Positions 48,481-59,816 of a DNA stretch of 64,000 nucleotides are shown in pieces. The stretch's first letter is position 1; every line of letters starts with the position of its first letter. The notes below the pieces were generated by a model. It worked only from the letters and a program-made list of their open reading frames with translations. It made no database searches and was not told the origin of the DNA. Source of the stretch: Echinarachnius parma (taxonomy: Eukaryota > Echinodermata > Echinoidea > Clypeasteroida > Echinarachniidae); assembly GCA_037951105.1 (NCBI GenBank), contig JBAMJV010011231.1:28130-92129 (forward strand), read 5' to 3'. The position numbers and the translations under genes are program-made.

Positions 48481-49635
48481 GTTTCGACTTTCGAAGCATT
48501 TTCGGTGGGTGAGTATTCGTGGACACTTTAGTAGATAGAAGCATCCTTGGTGGGTGTATTCGTGGATACTTTAGTAGTTGGAAGCATCCTTGGTGGGTGT
48601 ATTCGTGGACACTTGTATAGTTAGTAGCATCCTTGGTGGGTGTATTCGTGGACACTTTAATAGTAAGAAACATCCTTACTGAGTGTATTCGTGGACACTT
48701 TAGTAGATAGAAGCATCCTTGGTGGGTGTATTCGTGGACACTTTAGTAGTTAGAAGCATCCTTGGTGGGTGTATTCGTGGACACTTTAGTAGTTAGAAGC
48801 ATCCTTGGTGGGTATATTCGTGGACACTTTAATAGTAAGAAGCATCCTTACTGAGTGTATTCGTGGACACTTTAGTAGATAGAAGCATCCTTGGTGGGTG
48901 TATTCGTGGACACTTTAATAGAAGCATCCTTGGTGGGTGTATTCGTGGACACTTTAGTAGATAGAAGCATCCTTGGTGGGTGTATTCGTGGACACTTTAA
49001 TATAAGCATCCTTGGTGGGTGTATTCGTGGACACTTTAGTAGTTGGAAGCATCCTTGGTGGGTGTATTCGTGGACACTTTAATAGTAAGAAGCATCCTTA
49101 CTGAGTGTATTCGTGGACACTTTAGTAGATAGAAGCATCCTTGGTGGGTGTATTCGTGGACACTTTAGTAGTTAAAAGCATCCTTGGTGAGTGTATTCGT
49201 GGACACTTAGTAGTTGGAAGCATCCTTGGTGGGTGTATTCGTGGACACTTTAGTAGTTAGAAGCATCCTTGGTGGGTGTATTCGTGGACACTTTAATAGT
49301 TAGAAGCATCCTTGGTGGGTGTATTCGTGGACACCTTAATAGTTCAAAGCATCCTTGGTGGGTGTATTCCTGGACACTTTAGTAGTAAGAAGCATCCTTA
49401 TTGATTCTATTCGTGGACACTTAGTAGATAGAAGCATCCTTGGTGGGTGTATTCGTGGACACTTTAATAGTTAGAAGCATCCTTACTGAGTGTATTCCTG
49501 GACACTTTAATAGTTAGAAGCATCCTTGGTGGGTGTATTCGTGACACTTGCATCCTTGGTGGGTGTATTCGTGGACACTTTAATAGTTAGAAGCATATTT
49601 GGTGGGTGTATTCGTGGACACTTTAGTAGTTATTT
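48480..49635 (+). repeat. Minisatellite, about 50-bp unit, more than 20 copies
   Basis: Unit AGAAGCATCCTTGGTGGGTG + TATTCGTGGACACTTTAGTAGTT, with shorter units and a variant CATCCTTACTGAGTG recurring at roughly regular intervals, suggesting a higher-order repeat of several units. It ends against the LINE fragment at 49640. It is open in several frames, but the length variation of units argues against a protein. Confidence 0.95.
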
Positions 49636-49644
49636 TTCTCATTC

Positions 49645-50955
49645 TGCTTCACTCACTAGTCCATTCCCAAGATATGGCGCAAGGCTACCGTCATCGCTCT
49701 GTGCAAGCTAAACAAGCCTTTATGGAACTAATCGTCGACCCTCAACTTCCTATTACGAGCAAGCAGGCTTCCGCCGCGGTCGCAGCACTGTCCAACAAGT
49801 AGGCATGCTCACCAACGACATCGAGATCAGTTCTGAGAGAGGCCAGAAGGCTGGTGCCATCCTGGTCGACCCAACTGCAGTATACGACACCGTTTGGCAC
49901 CCTGAAGCTCCTCCACATGTTTCCGACCACCACATAGTAGGCTTCATCTCCAACATCATATCTGACCGCAGCTTTGATCTGAAGACCAGCGATGGACAGG
50001 ACAGCCGCTCCCGGCGTCTCAGAAACGGTCTTCCCCAAGGCCGTCATAGCACCAATGATCTTCAAATGTACATGAGTGACATGCCCAAGACCACTTTACA
50101 ACAGTAAGGATATGCAGACGACCTCGCTCTCTTCTACTTAAACAAAAAGCTGTTCTATAATAGAATACACCCTGACAACTATAAACATGCCCCTGATCTC
50201 AAACTACCTGAAGATGTGGAGACTAAAGCTGAGCGCTGCAAAACAACTGCAATCGCCTTCCATCTAAACATCAATGAAGCAGACCGTCAGCTCATAGTCA
50301 AAGTCAACGGGACTCCCCTGCATTTCAACCCCTCTCCAACATACCTTGGGTAAAGCTAGACAGACAGCTGACTTACAAATCACTTGACTCGCTCCGTGCC
50401 AAAGTCTGATCAAGGAACAACCTTCTCCGTCGCCTTGTATGCTCAACTTGGGGTGTTAAAACACCCACACTCAGTACCGGCGCCATCGCACTATGCTGTC
50501 CGCGCCTACTTGGTGCCGGAGCATACACTCTCAGCAACTAGATACCAAACTCAATTAGACAATGAGGATTATCACAGAATGACTAAGACCAACATCAGCA
50601 GAACTTCTGTCAGCACCACTGGCACCACTGGCCCTCTGCAGGGAGCACTGCACACATAAACTAGTGACCAAGGCCCTTTAAGACCCCACAGACCTACACC
50701 ACCTCGCTCAGAATACGCAACTGGGCCTGCGTTCTCGAGAACCCTTCAGTCGCCATGCTGCAACCCTGCGGAAAGGGACCCACACCATCCTCAGCGCATG
50801 CAAGGACAGCTGACAGCAGACCCCTCGACCTGTAATACACAACAACCCCCAAGATAAAGCTGCTTCCGAATAGATCGGGTCACCATCAGCAGGCTCCGCA
50901 CAGGAGTTGGCAGATTTACTGCCAACATGCGCCGCTGGCCGGGGGCGAATCTTTT
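49645..50955 (+). pseudogene. Non-LTR retrotransposon reverse transcriptase remnant
   Basis: Plus-strand remnants of a LINE polymerase, split over frames. In order: IVDPQLP, then QAGFRRGRSTV (after a frameshift) near 49760, LTNDIEISSERGQKAGAILVD with DPTAVYDTVWH near 49850-49900 (polymerase motif A region), RNGLPQG near 50027 (motif B), YADDLALFY near 50108 (motif C, catalytic DD), then TTAIAFHLNINEA, PTYLG near 50338 and RLRTGVGRFTANMRRW near 50900. The order matches the RT and thumb/C-terminal region of L2/CR1/Jockey-type LINEs. Frameshifts, an in-frame stop and missing stretches (for instance between RNGLPQG and the YADD block) make it dead. It sits in an intron of gene B, antisense to it. 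Confidence 0.8.
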
Positions 50956-52071
50956 TTCCCAAACAGGTTTGCAAATCCTTGTGAATCAGCGACTTGGTCA
51001 GAGACCACGCATACCCGACAATTACGACTTGTATAAATTCGAACATTGAGTCGAGTGCCGTAAAAATAGCAAATACAAAAAAACATTGAACCACGGTAGG
51101 ATTCGAACCAGGGATATAGCGTATCAGTCTAATTACGGTCGCTACCTCTTTACTAACTGATCTAACTCAGTTCGCTTGGTAGCTGTTGGTTTTTAGGGGT
51201 ATATAGCCCTTCCATTTTGAGCACCATTGCACTATTATTATGGACTAATATCAATGGTATCATTGAAAAGCCTGTTTAATCCCCTTTGCATTGATACGTA
51301 ATGGTTATGTAGATATGGAATGTGCATTACACCTGAAAATGGGGTGAAGATTTAAAAATGCATTGTTATTATGTGACCGCCTCAATACCATTCATAACCC
51401 AACCCATATCCAAACAATTGGAGAATTCACATTGACGATACCATTGTATTTTGCAACATTTCACTTTTGACATGGTTCTATTTTTAGGTATACTGCACAT
51501 TCCAAAATTACACAAACATAACAAATGAGGTATTAAATGGGCTTGTCGATTATTGTCTAATTCGAGTAGGATAATTTAACAACACGATATATTTCAACGC
51601 TCAAATAATCTTTAATATGCGGAACATTTGTTGTAGGGGTTTACTGGTTTGTATAGCGTGCACGTTTAGTGCGCGAATAAATATTTATATCAATGTATAA
51701 GCGTTGTAAATTATATTCTGCTTGATTATGTTGATTTTTAAAATATGCACTATAACAAATCAATCTAGAATTTTTAATGTGTAGACGGGGAATTAGATCA
51801 ATGATTGTCTAATTTTGGCTGTGTATCGGGAAATACGGTATAGTTCATTTCAATTTATTTGCGTACAAAAAGTGGTACAAAACATTGGTATAAAACAACT
51901 ATTTCAGTCTAACCCATCTTAACGAAAAATAATAATAAAATCAACACGTCTTTGTAATTCTATATTTCTGTGTTTGAGCAGTACAGTGATTTTGATTATT
52001 GTAAATAAAAAGAAAATATAAATAAAAGGGAATATGATATATTACATTTTCTAAAATACCATACAACTCAC
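50956..52071. other. Intron stretch with tRNA-like segment and dispersed repeat
   Basis: Apart from the tRNA-like piece at 51095-51180, about 51200-51650 resembles sequences near 11850-11990 (GTATCATT(T/G)AAA, TATACTGC(A/G)CAT words), an old dispersed repeat. No exon seen. Confidence 0.4.
51095..51180 (-). repeat. tRNA-like sequence (decayed tRNA or SINE head)
   Basis: On the minus strand TAGATCAGTTAGTAAAGAGG resembles an A box and CTGGTTCGAATCCTACCG a T-arm with B box, about 40 bases apart. I could not complete an acceptor stem, so a functional tRNA is unlikely. Confidence 0.5.
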
Positions 52072-52311
52072 CAATCCCGTGTCACAATAGCCTGCACTAG
52101 CCGAACTATCAGTTGCACTTGTGTATGAGCCAGTGGAGATGACACGTGTGCCTGAATGAGGCCTATCGGCATCCGAGTCAACGTCACGGTCACTTGTGTC
52201 CGAGTCAGGTTTAATGCCGCGTAGTCTGAGTAATTGAAGGTTTGGTAGTGACAGGATGATCGCAAGGTGGCGCTGTGTCAGTTTGAACCCTTCCAGCTTC
52301 AAATGTGTGAT
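52072..52311 (-). CDS. NLR gene B, LRR exon with acidic Ser-rich linker
   Basis: 240 bases, phase 0 at both ends, acceptor GTTCGTTCTACAG and donor GGATTG|GTGAGT, 80 residues. Residues 1-33 (ITHLKLEGFKLTQ, then SLPNLQLLRLRGI) form an LRR. Residues 35-80 are Asp, Ser and Thr rich (DSDTSDRDVDSDADRP, STGSYTSATDSSASAG), the look of a disordered, possibly phosphorylated loop inserted in the solenoid. A comparable DDECTSPSTRASSDDQD stretch precedes the SLPNL repeat in the gene A exon at 194-1. Phase fits both neighbours (59274 upstream, 46186 downstream). The exon call is good; a role for the linker is inference. Confidence 0.77.
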
Positions 52312-52519
52312 CTGTAGAACGAACGCATATTACGAAAGAATAATCCAATGCAGTTCAACAAAATAACATCAAGATAATATTGATATTTGAAATACATCAT
52401 CTTCTATGTATGATGTGGGGGTGGACTGGTGTTTGTGACTTTTCGGAATACAGTTGTTAAATTGGAAACCGGTGTTTAGAGCATTAAGCGGGGCTATTTG
52501 AGGTATTTATATAGCCGGG

Positions 52520-53760
52520 GGGGGGGGGCTTATACTATTTTATATACAGCCCACTCAGCGACATCATTTCTGAACACCAAGTAATCCCATGATATATGCA
52601 GATGATATATACAATTATATATTGATTTTGACCGCTCAGAAAAGCTTAGTGATATTCAACGCTTGGAATCTTGCGTCGCAAACATCAAGTCCTGGGCCAC
52701 CCAACTTAAGGAAACATGACACAAAAACATAAATTATTCACATAAGCTCACGCTTCCGTCCTTGATGCTCTATCCTATAATTAAGATTGGAGATACTGTT
52801 GTGCAGCGTGTTTATAGGACTAGGAACTGAGGAATTATTTTCCATGAACATCTCCAATTAAAAGATTAAGTTGTAAAATTGTTAGTGCTGGATAGTCTGG
52901 CATCTATAAAATTGGTAAATTGAGGAAGTACTTAGATCAACCATCATCTGAAACTTGTCCCCGCTTTCATTACATCGCATCTTGACTATTGCAAAAGTCT
53001 TAACTTTAGTAACCAAAACCTGCACCATTACGGTACAAAGTAATAGTTATAACTTCACCATGCTTGAAAAGTATACACAATTACAAAGGACTAAGTAATA
53101 CCCCTGTTATCATTCAAAGAGAGCCGTTACAACTCAAGAGGGCGCTTTTAAAAAAATCATTTGTTTTAGCCTTTTTCATACAAAATTGTGCATTTAATGT
53201 TTGTTAAAATAATGATTCAATAGAGATATCATCAACGACTTTTTAAAAACCTATTCTGATTTTTTCAAAGTAGTCTTCGAGCATTTTTTGAAATTTTCCT
53301 AAAAAGTCTAAATATCGCCCGGTGATTATTGCTGGTGAAGAAAATTTTGAGTAAAAATATATTTATGGATGTTTCAGCCGTTTCTGAACCGATTTTGATC
53401 AAATAAAGTTTATCCTGTCATTAAAATTGTATGTACTTCTCGAATTTGACAGTCAGTTTTTCATTAGTCACAAAAAAATATCGGGGGGCACTTCGGGAAA
53501 TACCAATACTAAACACTACCCGAATTATTACTCGTTCTAAAGTCACGACCATATAACCCCCGTCTTAAACAATCTTCATTGGCCACCTGTTCATTTAGGC
53601 ATTTATTTTTAATTATTGTTGATCTAAAAATCATCTCTTCAAACAACATAGCTCAACCACTTTGTACTGTGTTTTTTTACTCCATATACTCTAATTTCCT
53701 TTCCGAAAGCGCTTAGAGGGTTGTTTGCATTAAGCGCTATATAAATTCGTCATATTATTA
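52520..53760 (+). pseudogene. CR1/L2-type LINE 3' part, split by a MITE
   Basis: Plus-strand translation gives FIYSPLSDIISEHQVIP, YADD near 52595 (polymerase motif C), FDRSEKLSDIQRLESCVANI and KSWATQLK near 52627-52710, then SHLDYCKS near 52983, as in CR1/L2 ORF2 proteins (YADDTQLY...LESCVxxIxxWM...SRLDYCN). The reading is then interrupted by a TTAA-family MITE at about 52995-53475, after which DHITPVLKQ-like and LHWLPV-like sequence continues (about 53545-53600). The element ends near 53755 with TAAGCGCTATATAAATTCG and TATTATTATTAT, typical of CR1/L2 3' tails. Stops and frameshifts make it a pseudogene. Confidence 0.8.
52995..53475. mobile_element. TTAA-family MITE inserted in the LINE remnant
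   Basis: Contains AGTAACCAAAACCTGCACC, AAGAGGGCGCTTTT and CTGAACCGATTTTGATCAAA in the order found at 47090-47455. The LINE reading resumes after it, so the MITE arrived later. Confidence 0.75.
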
Positions 53761-54189
53761 TTATGAACCCTTCACATCTCGGCCGGGATTGCCCAATCGC
53801 CGCGAAAATGTGCATGCATGTCAAGAAAAGTATGTAAAACACTATGGTAATTTAATCTATTTTTATTCACTTATTTACATACTGTATATATGGCAATTTA
53901 TGCAAATAAGGTCAAACAATTTACATTGTTGTCCATTAATCAGATTTGTTGATAACTAAACATTGGTTTGCACTGAATATATTCTACAAAGACAAATCGG
54001 AAGTGCCAGGTAAGCGTGATCCGACTGATTGGGGACACTCAAATTATTGAGGGATGCATTCATTGTATTTTTTTTATATTTTAATATTTTTTGTTTTATT
54101 TAATTTTGTTTAGGAATGTCACTTCTGGTGTTCATTATTTTGTTAAATGATATACAAACTATGTATCAACTATGTTTCAAACACTATAA

Positions 54190-54760
54190 TCATACTGTAA
54201 CTGAAGGAATGATTAAAAGAGAAGGGAGAGAGCGTTCTGAGATCATATCCCTTCAATAATAATAGTGTCGTGTAATAGCCATCTCCATTATTTATTTCCG
54301 CTGCATTCCTTCGGAAATAACGATTTATTATTCCATTCATGTGTACTATGATTTACATAATAATAATAAATTAAAAAATCAAGAGGGTAAAAGATGAAGG
54401 TGTGTTGGTGGGTACATTAATTATATTTGACACTGTGGCAATCATCGTCATTTATCAGTGTTGAAAAATGCTAATCAATTCTGCTATATAGTGAGTTAAT
54501 TCTTGAGTGAATGAGTGAAGTAAATTCGAGAGTAGTTATCGTGAATGACATTCTAGTATGTCTGGAAATTAAAGACGACGTTAATCATGGTTCTGACATT
54601 TAAGTATGTTTTATTTAAAATCTCTTTGAAATATAAAATATAATTTTACAGAAAAAATTGGGGAGGGTGGACGATAATTTCTCCTTTAACCTTTCACTGC
54701 TGACTGTGTGACAGTCATCTTCCAGATTCCATGACGACATCTCTTCGTAAAGTAATTATA
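54190..54760 (-). repeat. Duplicated NLR intron block lacking its LRR exon
   Basis: Contains, in order, GATCATATCC...CCATCTCCATTATTTAT, CATTT(A)TCAGTGTTGAAAAATGCTAATC, TATAGTGAGTTAAT, GACGTTAATCATGGTTCTGAC and GGGGAGGGTGGACGATAAT. These match landmarks flanking the LRR exons in the blocks at 59035-60145 and 62340-63260, but the segment that holds the exon there is missing here. Confidence 0.55.
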
Positions 54761-54849
54761 ATAATCTATACAGGTTTAATATCCGATTAAGGGATTGTTG
54801 ATATTTATAAAGATCACATCAGTTCAGTTTGCAGATCGGCAATGATGGC

Positions 54850-55733
54850 TATTTGACAAAATGATACCATAAGCATTGATTTTGGGTAAGGCGATTGGAT
54901 ACTAGGGCTATTTTTCTGAGGCAATGTTGTTTCCTAAATTTGCTACTTTTTCGTCTCCAGCGATCCTCGGAATACCGAGGCATTTTCGCCCAAAGGCCTC
55001 CATAGAATTAGTTGTACAGACGAATCGCATGACTGCTCTCCCTTTGATAAGGAAGACAATGTTGCGCAATCGAGTACCCCGAACGCAGGGGCGGATCTAG
55101 CTTTTTGGTAAGGGGGGGGTTTGACCCAATGACGATGCGGAGCATCGTCCACGAGCCGCGAAGCGGCGAATTTTTGTTGCTATTTTGAACCCCCGTAAGT
55201 GATTTTTTTTTCTTCACTTTTTTTAACTTTCGTTCACGAGCCGCGAAGCGTCGAATTTGTTTTGCTATTTTGAACCCCCGTAAGTGACTTTTTTTTCACT
55301 TTTTTCACTTTTTTCACTGATACATTTTCACTTGTCAGCCCAAGGGGGAGGGGGGGGGGGGGGGGGTTTAAACCCCCCCCCCCCCCGTAGATCCGCCACT
55401 GGAACGGCAATGGCTCGCATTGTCTTTCTTATCAAAGGGAGGGCAGTCGTGTGGTTCTTTTGTACAACTAATTCTATGGGAGGCTGTGGGGCGAGAATGT
55501 CTCAGTATTCAGAGGATCGCTGGAGACGAAAAAGTAGCAATTTTAGGAAACGACATTGCCTCAGAAAAATGGCCCTAGGATCCAAACGCCTTACCCAATA
55601 TCAATGATCATGGTATCATTTTGTTGGAAAAAGAATGTTCTACCCAATCAAACAAAAAACTATGACATTTAATTGATGGTGTTTATGAAATTAACGATCG
55701 TAGGTGTTGCATTCTTTCTGAGACACCCTGTAT
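54850..55733. mobile_element. ACAGGGTGGCCCAGAAA-family MITE, copy 3, interrupted
   Basis: Same arms as 44659-45265 (TTCGTCTCCAGCGATCCTCGG, GGCCCTAGGATCCAAACGCC). The left terminus is missing, the right end reads TTTCTGAGACACCCTGTATA. A G/C-run MITE (55087-55401) is inserted at its centre. Confidence 0.85.
55087..55401. mobile_element. G/C-run MITE, second complete copy
   Basis: Ends GGGGCGGATCTAGCTTTTTG and CCCCGTAGATCCGCCACTG, with poly-G/poly-C near the right end and a tandem segment (CACGAGCCGCGAAGCG...TTGAACCCCCGTAAGTGA) repeated twice. Confidence 0.8.
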
Positions 55734-55734
55734 A

Positions 55735-56665
55735 GGCCTAACCTATACATAGGAGGTTTTACGGTCAGGTGGTGAGCTTATTTTATCACTTTCTTAAGGA
55801 TTTTTTTTTTTTTTATTTGCGATTGGATGACAAAGTTTTGTGGCATACGCTGTTCTTCGGCTTCCATGATTTTCGTCTTTCTTTCTCCTTCTCGGTATTT
55901 ATTCATTACTGCACATTTCATATAAATTTACAAGTCGTATAGTTGTTACGATTGGTTACAAACTTCGGTTTATATGATAATGCGTTACATAATTATGGGA
56001 AAAAAGGTCATGTCACTTCGATGTTCGTGTTCTTCCATTAGCTGGTGACGATCAGCCTACATGGCATGACATTTATCATCCTCACACCTTCTCTCTTCTT
56101 TTCTCTTCTCTTTTTCTTCTCCCTCTCCAGTCTCTCTGTCTCTTTTTTTTTTTTTTTTAGGCTGAAAAGTGGTACGTATGAATCCGTACCATCCGTAGCG
56201 GCTCCGACGGGCCTGAATGAATTTGGTATCAAAAGTTAGAGGAAAGATCATATTTGTGTCTATAATATTCAATCAAGTATTAGCAATTTTGTTACCAGTA
56301 CAATTTTATAAGTTTTGATCAAATATCACCAAAATTCATATAAACAGGAAATGTTTATAATACTTCTTGCGTCTCAATGATTTTATAATCATTGTAAAGC
56401 ATTTTTTTATATTCTTTCAGATTATGTAGGTTTTATTTTGCTACGTTGGATAATCGGGTCAGGCGCCAAGAAAATACCACTTGAGTACAAATTAAGAAAA
56501 AGCTAAAATGCGAACGAGCATTCCCATTGGATGATACGAATGGGTGTGTTTGTAGCAGGACGGTGATTGGCCGAATTCAAATAACGCAATACCGGACTTC
56601 CGCTCGGAACAACACACTGTGCGTGAAAGAGAAGATCTCTCTCCCCTTCTCTCTTCATCACGTGA
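55735..56665. other. Intron stretch without gene
   Basis: Polypyrimidine tract CTTCTTTTCTCTTCTC to poly-T at 56085-56158; otherwise nothing recognised. Confidence 0.5.
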
Positions 56666-56670
56666 AATCA

Positions 56671-58261
56671 CCTGACGTGGACAATGCGTGATGCTGATTT
56701 AACCAATCAACCGCTGAATGCCAACAAATCGATATTTTATTCTGTCCGTTGCTGGTCTTTGTTGGCTTCTGTCCCGAATACGACATAAACGGCTACAAAA
56801 TTGACATATTTATAAAGTGTATTTAATGACCATTCATATGGTATAAATATGAAGGTGACGCAACAGGGGATTGAAATCTCTTTTTCGTGGAGTTATATTG
56901 ATTGTAAGACCTACAAAAAAAAAAAAGTAGGACTGTCGTCCTCATGCCCGTCTGTTAATTCGTTCACGCGTAAGCTACTGTAGCGCGGTGCTAACTGAGC
57001 TTGTTGTGCCCCGGACTCCAAGGACCGAGGTTCGCGGCCCGGCTGCGAGCGAGCCAGCTGGTATCGGTTGGTGGGTTATCGTTTTATGTTACAATCTGTA
57101 ATATGCAGCTAACACAAGTCAGGCTATACAGGGCTACGTATTACATGTACTGTGCTGTACTAGTTATACATGTACAGTATGTCGAATGGACTGGTTGCAT
57201 CATGCAGTACTGGGATCCCGTCAGCAGATACTAAAAAATGGGGTCACGGCGGGGAGCTTACGCTAATTAGCCGAATAATCAATCAAGTACTAAAATATTC
57301 GTAAAACTTCCGTTCTATCGATCCCTTTTTTCGTACATTTTCTAGCATGCATATTATACGAATATATGTATTTAAACACAGCTTTCTCGTGAATAAGTTC
57401 AACATGGTTGTATTATGACAATGAATCAGCTAAACATAATGAGTGGCCGAAAGTGGCCGAAATATAGTTCATTGAAAAGAGGATATCTGTTTTTTTTCTT
57501 GGTTGTTTTTTATTCATAGAATCCAAATTACAGCGCTGTTCGATTTTAAATTTCACGTGGGTGTCATATTCATCCCCATTTAGCTACTAGAAACTTGTCA
57601 GATGATTTGTAAATCGCGGACAAAAGTATTGGATATAAATGTTTGTAGTATATTGTAACCTGACGTGGACAATCTGCGTGATGCTGATTTAACCAATCAA
57701 CCGCTGAATGCCAACAAATCGATATTTTATTCTGTCCGTTGCTGGTCTTTGTTGGCTTCTGTCCCGAATACGACATAAACGGCTACAAAATTGACATATT
57801 TATAAAGTGTATTTAATGACCATTCATATGGTATAAATATGAAGGTGACGCAACAGGGGATTGAAATCTCTTTTTCGTGGAGTTATATTGATTGTAAGAC
57901 CTACAAAAAAAAAAAGTAGGACTGTCGTCCTCATGCCCGTCTGTTAATTCGTTCACGCGTAAGCTACTGTAGCGCGGTGCACAGCTTTCTCGTGAATAAG
58001 TTCAACATGGTTGTATTATGACAATGAATCAGCTAAACATAATGAGTGGCCGAAAGTGGCCGAAATATAGTTCATTGAAAAGAGGATATCTGTTTTTTTT
58101 CTTGGTTGTTTTTTATTCATAGAATCCAAATTACAGCGCTGTTCGATTTTAAATTTCACGTGGGTGTCATATTCATCCCCATTTAGCTACTAGAAACTTG
58201 TCAGATGATTTGTAAATCGCGGACAAAAGTATTGGATATAAATGTTTGTAGTATATTGTAA
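56671..58261 (+). repeat. Recent tandem duplication, second unit deleted internally
   Basis: The unit starting CCTGACGTGGACAAT lies at about 56671-57658 and again at about 57659-58261. The copies are almost identical, except that about 390 bp (56992-57380) of the first has no counterpart in the second (GTAGCGCGGTGC joins directly to ACAGCTTTCTCG). A related, older copy of part of the unit (CCCTTTTCGTGGAGTCTATAG) is at about 63725-63760. Confidence 0.92.
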
Positions 58262-58310
58262 AGCGCTTAGACAGTTGTTATGTTATTAAGCGCTATACTG
58301 TATTATATCC
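58255..58310 (+). repeat. LINE 3' tail fragment
   Basis: GTAAAGCGCTTAGACAGTTG and TTAAGCGCTATACTGTAT resemble the 3' end seen at 53705-53755. Confidence 0.5.
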
Positions 58311-58856
58311 CTCATAAGATCGTTTTACCATTGTATTTGACAAATGATAGTTTTGGACAACACGCGCAATCCCCGCGCAATCACTTGACCGGGCTGTTAG
58401 CAAAAAATTAACACTAAAAGTTCGTTACGCGTTCGTCCCATAGATCATGTGTTTAAGCAAAATGCACACGCGATCAAATTTGTGCAGTGCTCTATGGCGC
58501 ACACGTTCTAGTCACGTGATTGCCATTGCTGGTAAAAACTAACACCCTAGGAAGAAGAACGCCAAGACAGCCAATAAGCACATCCGTGGGAGCGTTAGCA
58601 CGCATTCATTGCGTATGTGCGCAACTGCCAGCGCGTTGGTGCGCACTCGGTTTTGCGTCTTTGTGATTGTATGCGCAAAATAACAATGACTTTATGCGTA
58701 TTAGATGCGCCCAGGTTCTGGAGGCTCATCTGGCTTCATTAATGTCGATTGATTTTTATATAAAAATTTACAAGCGATTTTATGAAATATTCAAGAGATT
58801 TTTTCACTTATTTTACTATAAGCTGAACACAATCACTGATATTGATGAGTGATATA
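58311..58856. other. Non-coding stretch, GC-richer
   Basis: Several GCGCA/ACGCG words at 58355-58680 but no exon, element ends or domain-bearing frame. Confidence 0.4.
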
Positions 58857-59013
58857 AAACAACTAACGAATGTGCTTGATTGTGATAGGCAATCTATTAC
58901 CTCGGTGGGCTCAAAATGACTATTACCCTCAGCTACGCTTCGGGTAATAATCATTTTGAGCCCACCTCGGTAATAGATTTGACTATCACAAGAAGCCCAT
59001 TCGTTAGTTGTAT
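58857..59013. mobile_element. Palindromic MITE (CTAACGAATG ends)
   Basis: ACAACTAACGAATG pairs with CATTCGTTAGTTGT and ATTACCTCGGTGGGCTCAAA with TTTGAGCCCACCTCGGTAAT around a short GCTACGCTTCG loop region. Confidence 0.85.
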
Positions 59014-59273
59014 ACTAGCACTGTTTTAGTAGTATTATTGTAATGGAAAAGAGAGGGAGGGAGCTAGAGTCGAGAGAGTGGGAGAGAGGGGTGGAGGGGG
59101 TTAGTGGGTATACCTGACTTATATTTGACGATTACAGTATAGTTTAACAGTTATCTCCATTATTGATTGTTATTGCTGTATTAAAATGTATTCGTGATTA
59201 TACCAGCTCATCCATAGAATGATCGAATAAGTGACTGATATGGGAAGAGAGAGCTCGAATGGGGATAGATTAC

Positions 59274-59438
59274 CTTTGATGATGGCGCTAACGATGCCAT
59301 TGTAGTGAAGCAGGCATCATCAAGCATCGGACGTTCCATGGTGAGTGATCGGAGGTTTGGCATAGTGGAGACGGCTCTCCCAAATTGTTCAGATGCAACA
59401 GGACTTAGGTCACATTTATTAAGGATCAGTTCCTCTAT
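59274..59438 (-). CDS. NLR gene B, 55-residue LRR exon (copy 2)
   Basis: 165 bases, phase 0 at both ends, acceptor ATTCCCTCTGTAG and donor TCAAAG|GTAATC. The product IEELILNKCDLSPVASEQF, GRAVSTMPNLRSLTMERPM, LDDACFTTMASLAPSSK holds two leucine-rich repeats of about 27 residues in the LxxLxLxxCxL / MPNLRSLT style typical of deuterostome NACHT-LRR proteins. It is a duplicate of the exon at 62784-62620: about 37 of 55 residues agree by eye, and the flanking introns match too. Exons that are whole multiples of three and phase 0 on both sides can be added or lost without breaking the frame, which fits LRR-number expansion. Confidence 0.85.
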
Positions 59439-59816
59439 CTACAGAGGGAATCAAGTGTTATTTTCGATGATAAAATTTAAAGAATTTGAATCCGTAAAAC
59501 TGTCAGAATTTCTTTTGATGAAAAACAATTGGTGCTCTTACAATATTGCCCGTAATGATTTCGTTCTTGTCAAAATGTACATATTGTATCTATAGGCATT
59601 CAAATTTTAACCCCTTCCACTATGTAACCCTAGTATATCATACATTCACTATGGAAAATTGTGTTATTATTATGTATACAAGGGGTTAAATAAGAAATGT
59701 ACATGATTTCAAAGAACATGAATATTCTCAAGAGATCGAGCAGATTTTGTTCATGTATGCGAAGTATCTACACTTGACTACATAAGACCTTTACATCTTA
59801 ACCACTCATACTATCA

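Noticed and set aside
48480..49635. CRISPR-like appearance (regular repeats of about 50 bp)
   Set aside because: There are no unique spacers; the whole unit repeats, and the context is an animal genome. It is a minisatellite.
51095..51180. Functional tRNA gene on the minus strand
   Set aside because: A- and B-box-like words are present, but no complete acceptor stem or anticodon arm could be drawn.
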